DNA of 64,000 nt from Siphonodentalium dalli (GCA_032622095.1 CP136069.1:42324194-42388193), one strand, 5' to 3'; counted from the first letter of the stretch, positions 33,850-44,988 are shown. Made by a program: numbers and translations. The notes: generated by a model from the letters alone, not told the origin.

Positions 33850-34740
33850 GACTTGAAACGAGCCATCTTACAGTCCGTATATTAGAACACTCGTGCATCA
33901 CAAGTCACGCTGGTGTTACGATGAACTTATTGACATATTATATGTAGTTCAGCTATACATTATGCAGACATTAGATGGTTAGCTTGTGGTGCACCTGTGC
34001 ATATATATGCCATATTAATATCACATTTGGCGGTAGGAGCGGGCCTGGAACGTTAGCATAGTTCACACCAGACATTGAAGAGGAATAATTCTGTTTCACT
34101 GAGTCGTTATTTCGTGCGAATCCGGATTCAGAATCTGGATTCAAATTACAGATTAGTCCCCGTACGACGTGGTTCGGTAAACGAACAGACCAGAATCAGT
34201 AAACGAACAGACTGTAATCGTAATCTCGTGGTAATCCTGATTCGGATTTGGATTCGGATTACGGACTCAAATGTTCGTAATGTAAACTAACCGAGAGATT
34301 TCGCCACCTCGGAGTTTAAAAACACAATAAAACATAAGAATCCGTCTCTTGTGTACAAATTATTGCAGAATATAAACGATCTATATCAAATAATTTTAAA
34401 TGCGGAGACAAATTTGTTTTATCGAGTGTAAACTGGGAGAATATTACATAAATTAGCCAAATAATAACGCTATTGATATTAACGCTGGGGGAACACTTCG
34501 GTTGTAGGCGAAGCAACCCAATGTCGATTTCATTGTCACTTTCATATGTCCATTTCATAATTCCATCCATAAAATACCACCCGAACGCATGTCGATTTCA
34601 AATTCGGCGGATACGTCACCATTGACCGAATTCATGTGAACCTGCATGGATTTGTCTTCTGCTTTGTTCGTTATTATGTTTCATATTATTCAAGAAATAG
34701 TAGGATTATATGATATCGATGGATTATCAGATACATGCAT
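33850..34740. other. no recognised feature
   Basis: Unassigned sequence with a low-complexity patch of GGATTC/GAATCC-like words at 34118-34265. Confidence 0.35.
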
Positions 34741-34817
34741 GTACTTACCTTTGATTTACCTTTGATCTTCAGCCTGTATTAAGCTTTCGCTTGTATTGGC
34801 TACTTGTCTTCTTGAGC

Positions 34818-35531
34818 TCACTTTATTTTTGTTTGCGCAATTATAGAAATTAAAATAAAATTTATTTGTTTACCTCTCCAGCTATCGTTGAGATATGATT
34901 TGAATTGATCTAGGGAGTTAGCTGTCACACATAGATATGTCAGGTTGTTCCAGTTTGTCGTAGTCCTGGCAACGAAATTGTTCTTGGCTAGGTTGGTGTT
35001 ATATAGCTTCTTATATATTTTGCTTGGGTGTCCTCTGGTTCTGTTATCTTTGGGTTTTTCCAGTGTTTTTGTCAGCCGTACTTTATCTATGTTGTTTTGT
35101 AGTTTGTAAAGCTGGGTCATGTCGCTCCTTTCTCTTCTGTATTCCAGAGTTGGCATACCAAGATGTCTTATTCTTTCTTCGTAATGTTTATCCCGTATCT
35201 TCTTCACCAGCTTTGTGGCTCTTCTTTGTACGCTTTCTATAGCTATTTTGTCCTTTCTTAAGTGTGGATTCCAAATTGATGAGCCATATTCTAGGGTGGG
35301 TCTGACATAAGATTTGTATAGGATCTTGAACATGTCTTCGTCCATATACTGGAAAGTTCTCCTCATGATTCCTAACTTCTGGTTTGCTTTATTCACGATT
35401 GTCGAGACATGTGTGTTGAATTTCACATTGTTGTCGAATGTTACTCCAATATCAGCTGCCCATATAGTGTGGATTGACCCCTTCTCCGAGATTGTATACT
35501 GATGTTTCTTATTGTTATTCCCAAGATGCAT
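34818..35531 (-). pseudogene. LINE A reverse transcriptase thumb/C-terminal region
   Basis: Contains IGVTFDNNVKFNTHVST, RPTLEYGSSIWNPHLRKDK, VQRRATKLVKKIRD and RIRHLGMPTLEYRRERSDM. The run VQRRATKxV...LGxPTLExRRxRxDM is characteristic of the CR1-type C-terminal region. Open for 237 codons. Confidence 0.85.
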
Positions 35532-35597
35532 TACTTTGCATTTTTCTGCGTTGAAGCGTAGTAGCCATCTGTCTTTTTGAATATTTTGGCAGTCGTC

Positions 35598-36125
35598 TTA
35601 TGATATTATGCTCTTATATGCTTTGGTATCATCCGCAAAGATTTGATGTTTGTGTGGTACCGTATCGAATACCTTCCTGAAGTCCAAGTATACTACTTCT
35701 ATTTCCTTTCCTTCATTGAGAGCTTCGTACCAGTCTTCTTGAACTTCTAGGAGTTGGGTCACGCATGAATGTTGAGCTCTGAAACCGTGTTGTTCCTCTG
35801 TGAATAGATTATTTGTTTCCATGTGTTCCATTATTTTGTCGTGGATGATGCTCTCCAGTATCTTACATACTACACTTGTCAGGCTTACTGGTCGATAGTT
35901 GCCTTGTGTACATTTTCTTCCCTTCTTGTATATGGGAACTACAGATGCATTCTTCCATCCTTGAGGGAGTACCCCTTCTTCTATCGATTTGTTGTACAAC
36001 ATGCATAGGGGTGTACTAAGAATTGATGCAGTCGCCCGTAGAAACGCAGGGTGGAGTTGATCTTTCCCGGGTGATTTCGTTGAATCCAACCCGAGCAGTT
36101 TTTTCTCAACTTGTTCTGGTGTCAC
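35598..36125 (-). pseudogene. LINE A reverse transcriptase with motif B deleted
   Basis: Fingers KSPGKDQLHPAFLRA and GNYRPVSLTSVVCKILE and motif A VVYLDFRKVFDTVPHKH are present, but the next residues are QIFADDTKAYKS, which is motif C. About 80 residues between, including the GVPQGSxLGP motif B, are missing in frame. The deletion edge is near 35647. A stop follows at 35598. Confidence 0.85.
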
Positions 36126-36132
36126 TACTAGG

Positions 36133-37105
36133 TTATTTTTTTAGCTTGTCGCAGAATTCTCGGTCATCAAGTTCCGGGATACGATCATCATCTTCCTTTG
36201 TAAAGACGCTGCAGAAGAATGCATTAAATATCTCAGCCTTGTCTTTATTGTCTCTAATGATGTTCCCATCTTTATCTTCTATGTCAGCTATCCCTTCTTC
36301 GATCTTTTCAATCTTTCTTGAAGTTAGCGGCAAGCTTCATTTCAAAGTCCTTGTGGGCTTGTCTGGTCGCTTTGGTGGCTCGATTGCGTGCAGCCACATA
36401 TGATTTGAATGTTTTGTCTGATTTATTGTGGATATATTTCTTCCAGTATTTTAGTTTTTCTTTGACGGCATTCAGCGCCTCATTCGTCATCCACACGTTC
36501 TTCTTTTTCTTATTCTTCCCTGTCTTTGTTAGAGGAACACTATTGTCTCTAATGATTGTTATGTTCCTTGTTATGTATTCCCATGTTTCCTCTACTGACA
36601 CCATGTTCATTGCCGTCCAGTCCAACTTTGTAAATAGTTCATTCGCTTTATCATAATCTGTTTTATTATATAGATGTTTTTCCCCTCTTGTCTCCACATT
36701 GTCGACGTACCATGTCAGGGCGAAACTCAAGGTGAGATGATCACTTTTTCCAATTGGTGGGAGATAGTTGATGTCATCAATCATGTGATCTTCATTGGTG
36801 AATATTAAGTCAAGTATGTTGGATGTCTGTCCATGTCTGTATCTTGTTGGCTTTCTTACATTTTGATGCAGCAATGTGTCATTTGTTCCCTCCAAAAATT
36901 TGAATACTTCTGAATTCACACCATTTGTTGTGCTTTTATTCTCCAAGTTAATTTCTTTGAAGTTAAAATCTCCAACTATTATTTTATGGGAGTATCTTCT
37001 ATCAGCCATCGCCTTCATTTGCTTGGTGACTGCCTTGTTATTTTCCTCAGAACTGTGTGGGCTCCTATAAATTCCTCCAATGAGTAATTGGTCTCTGTTT
37101 CTCAA
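36133..37105 (-). pseudogene. LINE A endonuclease C-terminal half and linker
   Basis: Landmarks are LLIGGIYRSPHS, IIVGDFNFKEI, SNILDLIFTNEDHM and PPIGKSDHLTL, then a lysine-rich linker (WMTNEALNAVKEKLKYWKKY) and DKAEIFNAFFCSVF. Two frames join near 36310-36333. The N-terminal half continues beyond the TTAA insertion (from 37671). Confidence 0.85.
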
Positions 37106-37167
37106 TTTTTTAAGGCACCATATTGATTCATCATATTTTGTTTTTGGTTATATGAGGTTCGCTTTAA

Positions 37168-37661
37168 AGGTACGGTTGGCCTTGGCGGTGGGTATCCTGT
37201 GAAAATATTTACACCCGTCAAAAACCGCCACAAACAGAAAGAACAACAAAATGTAGACAGACTTTGTCCGTATACAAATAAGAAATATCGCATAAACAGT
37301 ATGTTATTGTCATATTTTTGACCATTGTTATGTAAACAAAAGCATAAAAAGTAACTTTTCTGGTGTTTGTTTATATTATGATGGTAAACATAAAGAGCGT
37401 TCTTTGTGTGTGAATTCCTGATATGGAACTAATAAAGAGCGTTTATGCCATTTGTGTGTGATTAGCCAGCAGCATTGTGTTGTCTTCTGTAACACAATCA
37501 GGCTCTTGCTTAGGTAAAATATAGTAAATCTTTATGACAACATGCTGTTTACGCGATGGTCATGGTATATATGAACGAAACTGTATGCGTTTTAATGTTT
37601 TTCTGTTTACGGTGATTGGAACAAATATGAATATTTTCGACAACTAAGGCCTCACGTGCCT
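37168..37661. mobile_element. 494-bp TTAA-flanked element, copy 1 (inside LINE A)
   Basis: Bounded by TTAA on both sides (37164-37167 and 37662-37665), with short inverted ends AGG(T/C)ACG. The endonuclease reading of LINE A stops at one side and resumes at the other, so it is a clean insertion. No ORF of note. A second, split copy is at 47970-52281, about 95% identical over the aligned left part by eye. Confidence 0.85.
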
Positions 37662-37670
37662 TTAAGATTT

Positions 37671-37860
37671 GGATGAGTATTGATCGCTGTGCCACGTCCT
37701 TTTTCTAGGGGAGTGTGTACCATGTCAAATCCATCCATCTTGAATTCAATCAGTTGTAGATGTGATACATTCGTAGGCTTGGTTTCTGTTAAAATCATTA
37801 TGTCTGGGTTTTTTTCAGATCAACCAGTGCTTCTAGACATTCTAGTTCTTCTTTCTTGTT
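37671..37860 (-). pseudogene. LINE A endonuclease segment between the two insertions
   Basis: One frame gives IMILTETKPTN, then MDGFDMVHTPLEKGRGTA, matching the corresponding part of LINE B (ILILTEVKPKN, NNIFHTPLEKGRGTA). The TExK and HTPLExGRG motifs are the second conserved block of the endonuclease. Confidence 0.75.
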
Positions 37861-37863
37861 TAA

Positions 37864-38255
37864 CCCTTTACCCAACAAACCGGCCAAAACCGGCCAAATA
37901 AAGCTTCAACAGCCTAAAATATCTTCGGTCTGTCTCAATAGAACCATACAAATATGGATATCATTGGAACCGGCTCCTTGACCACATTGTGATAGTTACA
38001 GTTATGCCCTGTGCCAATGCATTCTCTTATATATGCGAGTCGACCATAGGTCGCCTCGCATATATAAGAGAATGCATTGGCCTAAAAAAAATCTTTTTTT
38101 AACACTTTTTACCATTTTTTCTTACATTCTTTAACAATTTTATAATTTTTAATGTGTTAAGCCAATGCATTCTCTTATATATGCGAGGCGACCTATGGTC
38201 GACTCGCATATATAAGAGAATGCATTGGCACAGGGCCCTTCTGTTGGGTAAAGGG
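37864..38255. mobile_element. piggyBac-like non-autonomous element with twin hairpins
   Basis: 392 bp flanked by TTAA (37860-37863, 38256-38259), with 14-bp perfect inverted ends CCCTTTACCCAACA. A TTAA target and ends starting CCC are hallmarks of piggyBac elements. It is inserted in LINE A between YTNMDALL and ECLEALVDL. Inside are two long hairpins (38014-38080, 38162-38228) in mirror order around an AT-rich spacer. No transposase. Confidence 0.85.
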
Positions 38256-38339
38256 TTAAAAGAGCGTCCATGTTAGTGTATAAAATTTCCAGTTTATTCC
38301 TGGTTTGCTTTGTATTTATATTTAAAATCTTCTTTGCTC

Positions 38340-38952
38340 GGTTAAAATCTTTATCAGGAGGGGGTACCTCCATCGTTTTCATGCATTTTGATTATCTTTC
38401 CATTCCTGATGGCATAGATATTTTCTTCTTTGTTTCGCTCCTTTAATACTTTTCTCAGATACTTTTTTGTTGTTCTTTGCTCTTCAGTATGGTCTCGTTG
38501 AATTATTATGTTATTCATTGTTGGATCTTGTGCATCCTTCAATTTATGAGCTCCTTGTAGTAGCTGCTTCACTCGTGATTTCTCTTCGAAAAAGCATTTT
38601 AATTGTGGCATCTTATTTGCTTCACAAGCACATCCCAATCTATACAGGTTCTTGATAGCTGATTTGGTTTTCGATGTTGCCGTCCGAATATTTTAGATAC
38701 CAAGTCCATGTCGGCTTTCTTTCTTATACTTGGGTCTTTATCTGTGGGCAAAGGTGTGTTGAATATACATGTGTTGTTCGCCCTAGCTCTTGGTTCCTCC
38801 ATTTCTTTAAATCTTTCATCAAATTTCGCTTGAAAGGATTTTTCCATTTCCTGTGAAATATCTTCAACAATTCTTTCTCCGAGGGTGTCCACCTTCTCAC
38901 TGACCTTGGTGCCAATGTTCTCTTCTATATCTTTAACATGTTGTATTAACAC
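38340..38952 (-). pseudogene. LINE A ORF1 (coiled coil and nucleic-acid-binding C-terminal domain)
   Basis: An upstream segment (38952-38640) is a charged, helix-rich stretch (VKDIEENIGTKVSEKVDTLG) consistent with a coiled coil. After a frameshift the next segment (38638-38354) has LKCFFEEKSRVKQLLQGAHK, LKDAQDP, IIIQRDHTEEQR and RNGKIIKM. The order F/K-rich segment, KxLKDAxD, IxIxxDxTxEQR and GKIxK is the usual C-terminal RNA-binding domain of ORF1 proteins in several LINE clades. The ORF1 end overlaps the start of the endonuclease ORF near 38370. Confidence 0.7.
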
Positions 38953-38959
38953 TTATGTA

Positions 38960-39670
38960 AGAGGACAATTAATTGCTTTTACACAACATGAGGGCCATAA
39001 ACACCATGTCTCGTCGAGGAAGTCTTTCTATTCCACATACATGGATTGAAGTGATAATGAAAGTCAGAATAATTTAATATAATCTGTTATAAATACAAAT
39101 AAAATAACTCATACAAAATAAGAATTACATTGTAATCCACCCGAGACAAGTCGCCGGGACAGGTAAGACAAGTCGCCCCAATATCACCATCGGGGCAAGT
39201 TTTCTCCGACCCGAGTCATCACAGATCTACGAAAATCAATTATACGCTTCTAAATATTCGTATAAAGCTAAATAAGATTCAAATTATATTTGATTTCAAA
39301 AAAACTTGAGAGTTAAAATAAGTAATTAAATAGATACAAACATACATATGGAAAACAGTTTCATTTTAAATAATATTTGCTTGAACAGGTTGCAAATAAT
39401 CAATTTCCTGTTTCACAGGCTACTTTCGTTGCAGGCTCTCATTATCCCAAACACAAACCAAACATTTTAAAGCATTTATAATACGATTGAATAAATAGTT
39501 TGGAAAATCAAGGTCATTTGTTCATGATACGTTTTTTCCCAAATCTCTTGAGCACAAATTTCATTTTACTTATTTAGAGGTGACCTAAATTCAGATCTAC
39601 CTACGCCACTGACTGTATTGTAAGCTTTTCATATTGCCAATATATTTATGCATTTATTATCCTCTTCATT
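38960..39670. other. no recognised feature
   Basis: AT-rich. A patch at 39138-39215 contains repeated ACAAGTCGCC and GTCGCCCC words, reminiscent of but not identical to the 15-mer at 50278-51383. Confidence 0.4.
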
Positions 39671-39673
39671 GCT

Positions 39674-40061
39674 CAAGCCTGAAAATATGATATCTGACAT
39701 TTGATGAATGAGGTCCCCAGAGGGTGAATTCACACATTGGACCTCGTTCTGCTTTGCACTCATCTTCTGGGAAGTATCTATAGTTTCAAGTTAACATTGT
39801 TTTAGTTACTTTTTCCCTTCTCATCAATTTCTATACCCCATGCAAAAGATAAATATAATAATCGAGGTGACTCATGCGGGAAAATCACCAACTTCAACTG
39901 GGGAACTTCAATCGGGTCTCCCATTACAGTTGAGGCCTAAGCCGGATGAGGTTCCCAGAGGGTAAATTTGGTGAAGCTTGTCCGCCGTGCGGGATAGCGT
40001 CACTACACTCACCCTCTGTGGACCTATTCTGCAAATGTCGGACACACTCTTTCATGGCTTG
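39674..40061. mobile_element. hAT-like hairpin MITE, long form
   Basis: Ends CAAGCCTGAAA and TTTCATGGCTTG, with hairpin-forming subterminal blocks (GAATGAGGTCCCCAGAGGGT and complement) and a central ~150-bp region containing TAACATTGTTTTAGTTAC. The flanks TCATTGCT and TCGCTGCT match at 6 of 8 positions. This copy defines the long form; short forms consist of the hairpins only. Confidence 0.75.
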
Positions 40062-40156
40062 TCGCTGCTGTGACATCCACAACTATTATGGTTTAAAACA
40101 GGATACGTACTCTTTCCTGGGAATCACGGGAGCTGCGCTGGCGCAATATTAAAGAC

Positions 40157-40525
40157 CCTGTGCCAATACATTCTCTTATATATGCGAGTCGACCATATCC
40201 CATATATAAGAGAATGCATTGGCCTAACAATTTTTTATTATTTTTTTTTTATCCTTTTTTCTTATATTCTTTAACAATTTTATCATTTTTCCTCATTCTT
40301 TAACATTTGTTATAATTTTTTATCATTATTTCTTACATTCTTTACCAATTTGTTATCATTTTTTTCATTTTTTGTTACATTTTTAAACAATTATAAAAAA
40401 TAACATAACATTTGTTAGGTCAATTCATTCTCTTATGTATGCAATGCGACCTATGGTCGACCAGCACAAATAAGAGAATGCACAGGTTTTCGCAAAATTT
40501 CAGGAAGTTCCAGTCATGGAAGGGT
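40157..40525. mobile_element. twin-hairpin element, diverged copy
   Basis: Left hairpin 40163-40222 and right hairpin about 40421-40482 share the core ATTCTCTTATATATGCGAG with the element at 37864, around a T-rich spacer. The right flank CATGGAAGGGTTAA resembles the outer end of the piggyBac-like copy, but a clear left TTAA is absent. Confidence 0.7.
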
Positions 40526-40529
40526 TAAG

Positions 40530-42000
40530 GACTACTTTAAAACAATAAACACATCACTCTACGTCAGTTTACAGTGTTCAAAATTGTATAATTAATGCAA
40601 GAACTCATGTTTATCTCCATCTTGCATAGTGAACACTGTTCTTTATACTTTATATTCTTTTCACAGCTCTTATCCATTCATACTTTTTCACCCAAATTGA
40701 TTAAAATTGCATTTTCTGGTAGGCATTTTCACAAAGGAAACTATTGGTTGAGACTGCGCATGCCGACACGTGACCACTGATAACGTTTTGTGAAGGTGGG
40801 AAATCCAGATTGTTATTAATAATATTAATATTGGCTGAATGACATCTCGCTTTTGCTTGAGATTTCCAATAAAATGACCCATGCAAACCATTTTATGTGG
40901 AATTTCAGGAATTTTCAATGATAGTGGTTGATTTTTAAGTACTTTTGAAGGAAAAAATTATTTAAGCACTTTTTATTTTCCATACGATCCCTATAAAAGT
41001 GAAAGCTGTGTGCTAAATGGTTCATAATAGCTGTGGACGCACACTAGCAAACAGCCATCATTCATAACAGGAACTCAGAAGTTAGTTCCTCGGAAAAAGT
41101 GTACATTATCTCAACATGTTCCAGGATTATTATGTATTATGATGGCCTTTGTACGGAGTCAGTTTAATGCTTTTTTGCAACATTCCCATAATATTTTCCT
41201 ATTGCAAAATGGCTATAACATTAATGGGCCAGCACATGCAATCATGATGTCAGTCAGCAGTCTGTGTCCCTCAAGCCAATTAGAACATACGTCCGAACGT
41301 CTCACTGTGATTACTTCCGCATATGAAATCATTACCAAGGTGAGTTGGCATCCCCAAGCTATTAATAGCTACGCGTCATATGGTGATGTCGTGTGGGCTA
41401 AAAGTAAAAATGATTCACCTAAACTACTTTCAGTTTCGAAATTTGTTGTAATAATGGTTGCACCAACAATCCATCTGAAGCCGCCACCGCGAAATAAAAG
41501 AGACTCATTTTGCGCTATTTGTGAATTTAGTTTCATCGGATTCTATACTACAGAAATCACTGCAGAAAGTGGGAACCATGCGCAATAGATATGTTTAATT
41601 CTATGTTTAAATACGACGACGGGACATTGAAAACTGACAATTGAAACGGGAATTTCCAGGAATCCCAGATACTCTAATTCTCATTGGCGCGTGTTCCTTT
41701 GTCACGCGAATTTGATTGGATGGAACGTTTCAATGAAGTAATATTTTTGTATGGAGAAGGAATCAGACGAAATATTTCATGTCTGAACGCAGACTGGTCA
41801 GATGTTAATTTGTAAAATGACTGGGTGAGATGAAACAGAGCAGACATTTTAAATTTCCATATTTAGGCAGAATTAGTCTCCTGAAATTCAACCCTATCTC
41901 CCGATCAAGAAATAGTTTCTCCGGAATTCTACAAGCAATGTAAGACCAAGATTATTATTACTAAAGTCTTTAATCTTTAAAGACTAAAGTTTTGTTATGT
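40530..42000. other. mostly unassigned sequence
   Basis: A 149-codon plus-strand ORF (41139-41588) has no recognisable motif and no support for being a gene. Nothing else was recognised. Confidence 0.35.
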
Positions 42001-42001
42001 A

Positions 42002-42463
42002 ATATGTGACCCGCCATATCAAATCCAGTCGTAAGTCGGGATTTTTTTACCCTGTGCCAATGCATTCTCTTATATATGCGAGTCGACCATAGGTCGCCTC
42101 GCATATATAAGAGAATGCATTGCCTAACAATTTTTTATCATTTTTTTAAAATAAATGTTTCTTACAATTTTTAGGACATAAAATAAAAACATCCATTACC
42201 CTGCAGGGAGCCCCACACATATATAGAAGCATATAGAAGAGTGTCGTCTGCTCATGTTTGTCTGGGGCTCTGTATGGGTGAAATTATAAAATTGTTAAAG
42301 AATACAAGAAATAATTATTAAAATTGTAAAAAAAATTTAGGCCAATGCATTCTCTTATATATGCGAGGCGACCTATGGTCGACTCGCATATATTAGAGAA
42401 TGCATTTGCACAGGGTAAAAAAATCCCGACTTACGACTGGATTTGATATGGCGGGTCACATAT
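42002..42463. mobile_element. twin-hairpin element with ~120-bp inverted ends
   Basis: The outer arms (42002-42122 and 42342-42463) are inverted repeats beginning ATATGTGACCCGCCATATC, continuing through AGTCGTAAGTCGGGATTTTT and CCCTGTGCCAATGCATTCTC. Each arm contains its own hairpin, so the unit can fold at two levels. The outer shell differs entirely from the piggyBac-like copy at 37864, although the inner hairpins are nearly identical. Confidence 0.85.
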
Positions 42464-42551
42464 GGTATTATTTGGCACTTTATCAAGTCAAATTAACATC
42501 AAGTATGAAAAAGTATGAAACTATATTGTGTCTATAACAGCTTAATATGGT

Positions 42552-42722
42552 GAATAAATTATATAGAGGATCTACAACGACTCCCCAGTTTATAGCAGAA
42601 TTTACAAAACGAGTCCAGTAAATTAGGTCTGAACCAACCTTTTGGCGAGGTCCAGACCAAATTTACTGGATGAGTTTTGTAAATTCCGGTATAAACGGGG
42701 GAGTTGTAGATTCTATTTATTA
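42552..42722. repeat. foldback, ~65-bp imperfect arms
   Basis: GATCTACAACGACTCCCCAG and AATTTACAAAACGAGTCCAG are mirrored at 42665-42710 (CTGGATGAGTTTTGTAAATT, GGGGGAGTTGTAGAT). Arms differ at several positions. Confidence 0.8.
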
Positions 42723-43384
42723 CATGATCCAAAACCTTGATAAAACATACTTATATCAACAAATGGGACACGTGAAACTAACTTCGGCTTCTATAAGACC
42801 TGTGATGACGTTTCATGTAACTATTTGTTGTTTACCCACGTAAAGAAATAGTCCCAGATAAAGAAAGACTCTTTGATGCATATAATGCTGTATGTTTAAT
42901 GAAATCACTTTTCAAACTCTTTATACATTAAGTTTGTTGGAAAAATATTGGAAGCCAATACCATTTTGAGACGTAGCTTATGGAATGCAAACAGATCACA
43001 CACCGGAAGTCAAATGTCACCTGGCAATTATTTCCTGTAATGCAACGAACATTGCATATCAGAATTTATAGAATGCGTTTATTGAATGGAATAAGGGTAG
43101 GATCATGTAATAAATTAAAGATTGAAGTTGTTTAATGTAAAATGGTATTACATGTATTTGGCAGTTTATCAAGTAAAATTAAATTGTTTTTATTTATTTA
43201 TGAAAAATCTCCCAAATTTGAGTTGGATGTCCTGAATGATGAAGATCTCCAGAAATTGGCACATCAATATCTAACATGTATGAACCAGGCCTGAGAATCA
43301 GGTGCCTGCCATTTGCAGAATGAGGTCCCCAGAGGGTGAATTTAGTGACGCTATCCCACATAGCGGGCTACAGGGTCCGCGCTG

Positions 43385-43890
43385 GACCGAAATTTACTTT
43401 TGCCAAATAATTTGCCAAATGAAAATATTTTTTGCCAAATTATATTATAGTATCATTTTCTGCAACATTAAATATTATGTTTCGACAATCGCGGGTTGAA
43501 CGACTTTTGACATCGATATAAAAGCAGTTAGTTAATAATTAATTATACTCGCATCTCTATTGTGGTTTATCATACAACAATAAGCCAATCACCGAACAAT
43601 ACAATGGTAGAAGGGTTGCTTCATCAGAAGGGCACATCACAGGAGAATTAGTAATCCCTCCAACCATCAGTACCAATGCTATGAGATTAACTGCATCTTA
43701 ATAGAGGTGTTAACTTTCCCTAAACCTTATAAAAACCACTAATGTAAGAGTTTCCTGAAATGAATGGTAATGATTGACCACTATTTTTCAAATTGCTTGA
43801 GGAAATAAAAAGTGACTTGCCAAAACTTTTGCCAAATGAAAATATTGTTTGCAAAATGTGAATTATTTTTGCCATTGGCAAATTTGGCAA
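43385..43890. mobile_element. insertion with TTTGCCAAAT-rich ends
   Basis: TTTTGCCAAATAATTTGCCAA at the left and ACTTTTGCCAAATGAAAATA near the right repeat the same words in direct orientation. The segment splits a hairpin of the hAT-like MITE. No ORF of note. Confidence 0.5.
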
Positions 43891-44093
43891 TTGCTAGCAT
43901 CACTAAATTCACCCTCTGGGGACCTCATTCTGCATAGGTCTCATCTTCTCTGGAATGTTTCATTATCATATTTCTATAGAAACTTCTTCACATAGATTCT
44001 ATTTCTTTTTTTAGTTCAGTTTTTCTATATCCCCAAATTAGCAGACGACACATGAGTTGAAGACATGATACAAATTTAGTCGAAATCAGACTA

Positions 44094-44149
44094 CAGTGAT
44101 GTTCTAAATAATCGACTCCTTAAGGAGTCGATTATTACGAGCATTACTG
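44094..44149. mobile_element. CAGTAATGC foldback MITE, shortest copy (56 bp)
   Basis: A nearly perfect palindrome with ends CAGTGATG/GCATTACTG flanked by TA. A 24-bp sequence, GATACAAATTTAGTCGAAAT plus CAGA, lies directly on both sides (44068-44091, 44160-44183). Confidence 0.85.
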
Positions 44150-44756
44150 TAGAAGTCATGATACAAATTTAGTCGAAATCAGATTATGTTTGTTGAAGTT
44201 ATTCCGCTTACATCCGGACATGGACGGACGAAACTCAACCAAAAATATGTCACATAATCATCATCTTAAGTGAGTTCAGATCAGTTTCTCTTCTCTCTGT
44301 TGAATATAATTTTCTCCAAACCAACAATGGGTGCTTCAAAACACAGTGATGCAACAAAGGCAACGGCGTATGTGGCCATCAACGAAGCTAGGTATACGGC
44401 AATCTGAAAAGAAAGTGGTGATAATCAATTCTGAAAAAAGTGTGTCTGTGATTTGCATAATGAGGTCACCAGATGGTGAATTTAGTGACGCTATCGCATA
44501 CAGCAAATTAGGGGATATCGAAAACTAAACTAAAGTAACTAAAACAGACTATAGAGTCTATATTGAGACTATAGATACTTCCCAGAAGATGAGGCCTAAT
44601 CAGAATGAGGTTCCTAAGGGTAAATGTGAGGATGCTAGCTCGCTGTGTGGGATAGCATCAATAAATTCACCCTCTGGGGACCTCATTCTGCAAATGACAG
44701 ACACACTATTTTCAGGCTTGGTGACACTGAAGCTCAGTTTGATATTCTAAGGAGTA

Positions 44757-44988
44757 CAGTAATGCTCTAAATAATCGACTCCTTAACCACAGCAGAATTA
44801 TGGGTAATTTTTCAGGATTTAGGCGGAAATATGGCTTGTTGCCATTCATCGGAAAGCTCTTAGTGAGATATATTTAATCTCACTGAGAGCTTTCCGATGA
44901 ATGGCAACAAGCAATATTTCGACTAAATCCTGAAAAATTACCCATAATTCTGCTGTGGGTAAGGAGTCGATTATTTAGGGCATTACTG
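44757..44988. mobile_element. CAGTAATGC foldback MITE, longest copy (232 bp)
   Basis: Ends CAGTAATGCTCTAAATAATC and complement, flanked by TA. Arms of ~105 bp fold back almost perfectly (shared ATGGGTAATTTTTCAGGATT and TTGCCATTCATCGGAAAGCT). TA targets and CAGT ends fit Tc1/mariner/pogo-type elements. Confidence 0.9.

Larger units (their letters stand above)
34745..38955 (-). mobile_element. CR1-like LINE 'A', with RT deletion and two TTAA insertions
   Basis: Reading leftward: ORF1 (38952-38340), endonuclease (interrupted at 38259-37860 and 37665-37164), linker, reverse transcriptase (36125-35598, internally deleted), C-terminal region (35531-34818), and a 3' end with repeated ATCAAAGGTA-like units (34745-34770). 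The order ORF1, endonuclease, RT matches CR1-superfamily LINEs. The copy cannot be autonomous. Confidence 0.85.
43286..44720. mobile_element. composite of hAT-like hairpin MITEs with nested insertions
   Basis: A hairpin arm at 43305-43385 (GAATGAGGTCCCCAGAGGGT) has its partner at 43895-43937, separated by about 510 bp of foreign DNA rich in TTTGCCAAAT words. The central region of the long form follows (43960-44060), then a foldback (44094-44149) flanked by a direct repeat. More MITE ends follow at 44443-44500 and 44605-44720, the last ending TTTTCAGGCTTG. At least two elements of the family overlap here. Confidence 0.65.

Noticed and set aside
34075-34290. ORF with repeated IRIQNLDSN-like words
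   Set aside because: It follows a low-complexity run of GGATTC-like words.
41139-41588. 149-codon open frame on the plus strand
   Set aside because: No recognisable domain, signal or neighbour context; in DNA this AT-rich, one frame of this length can occur by chance.
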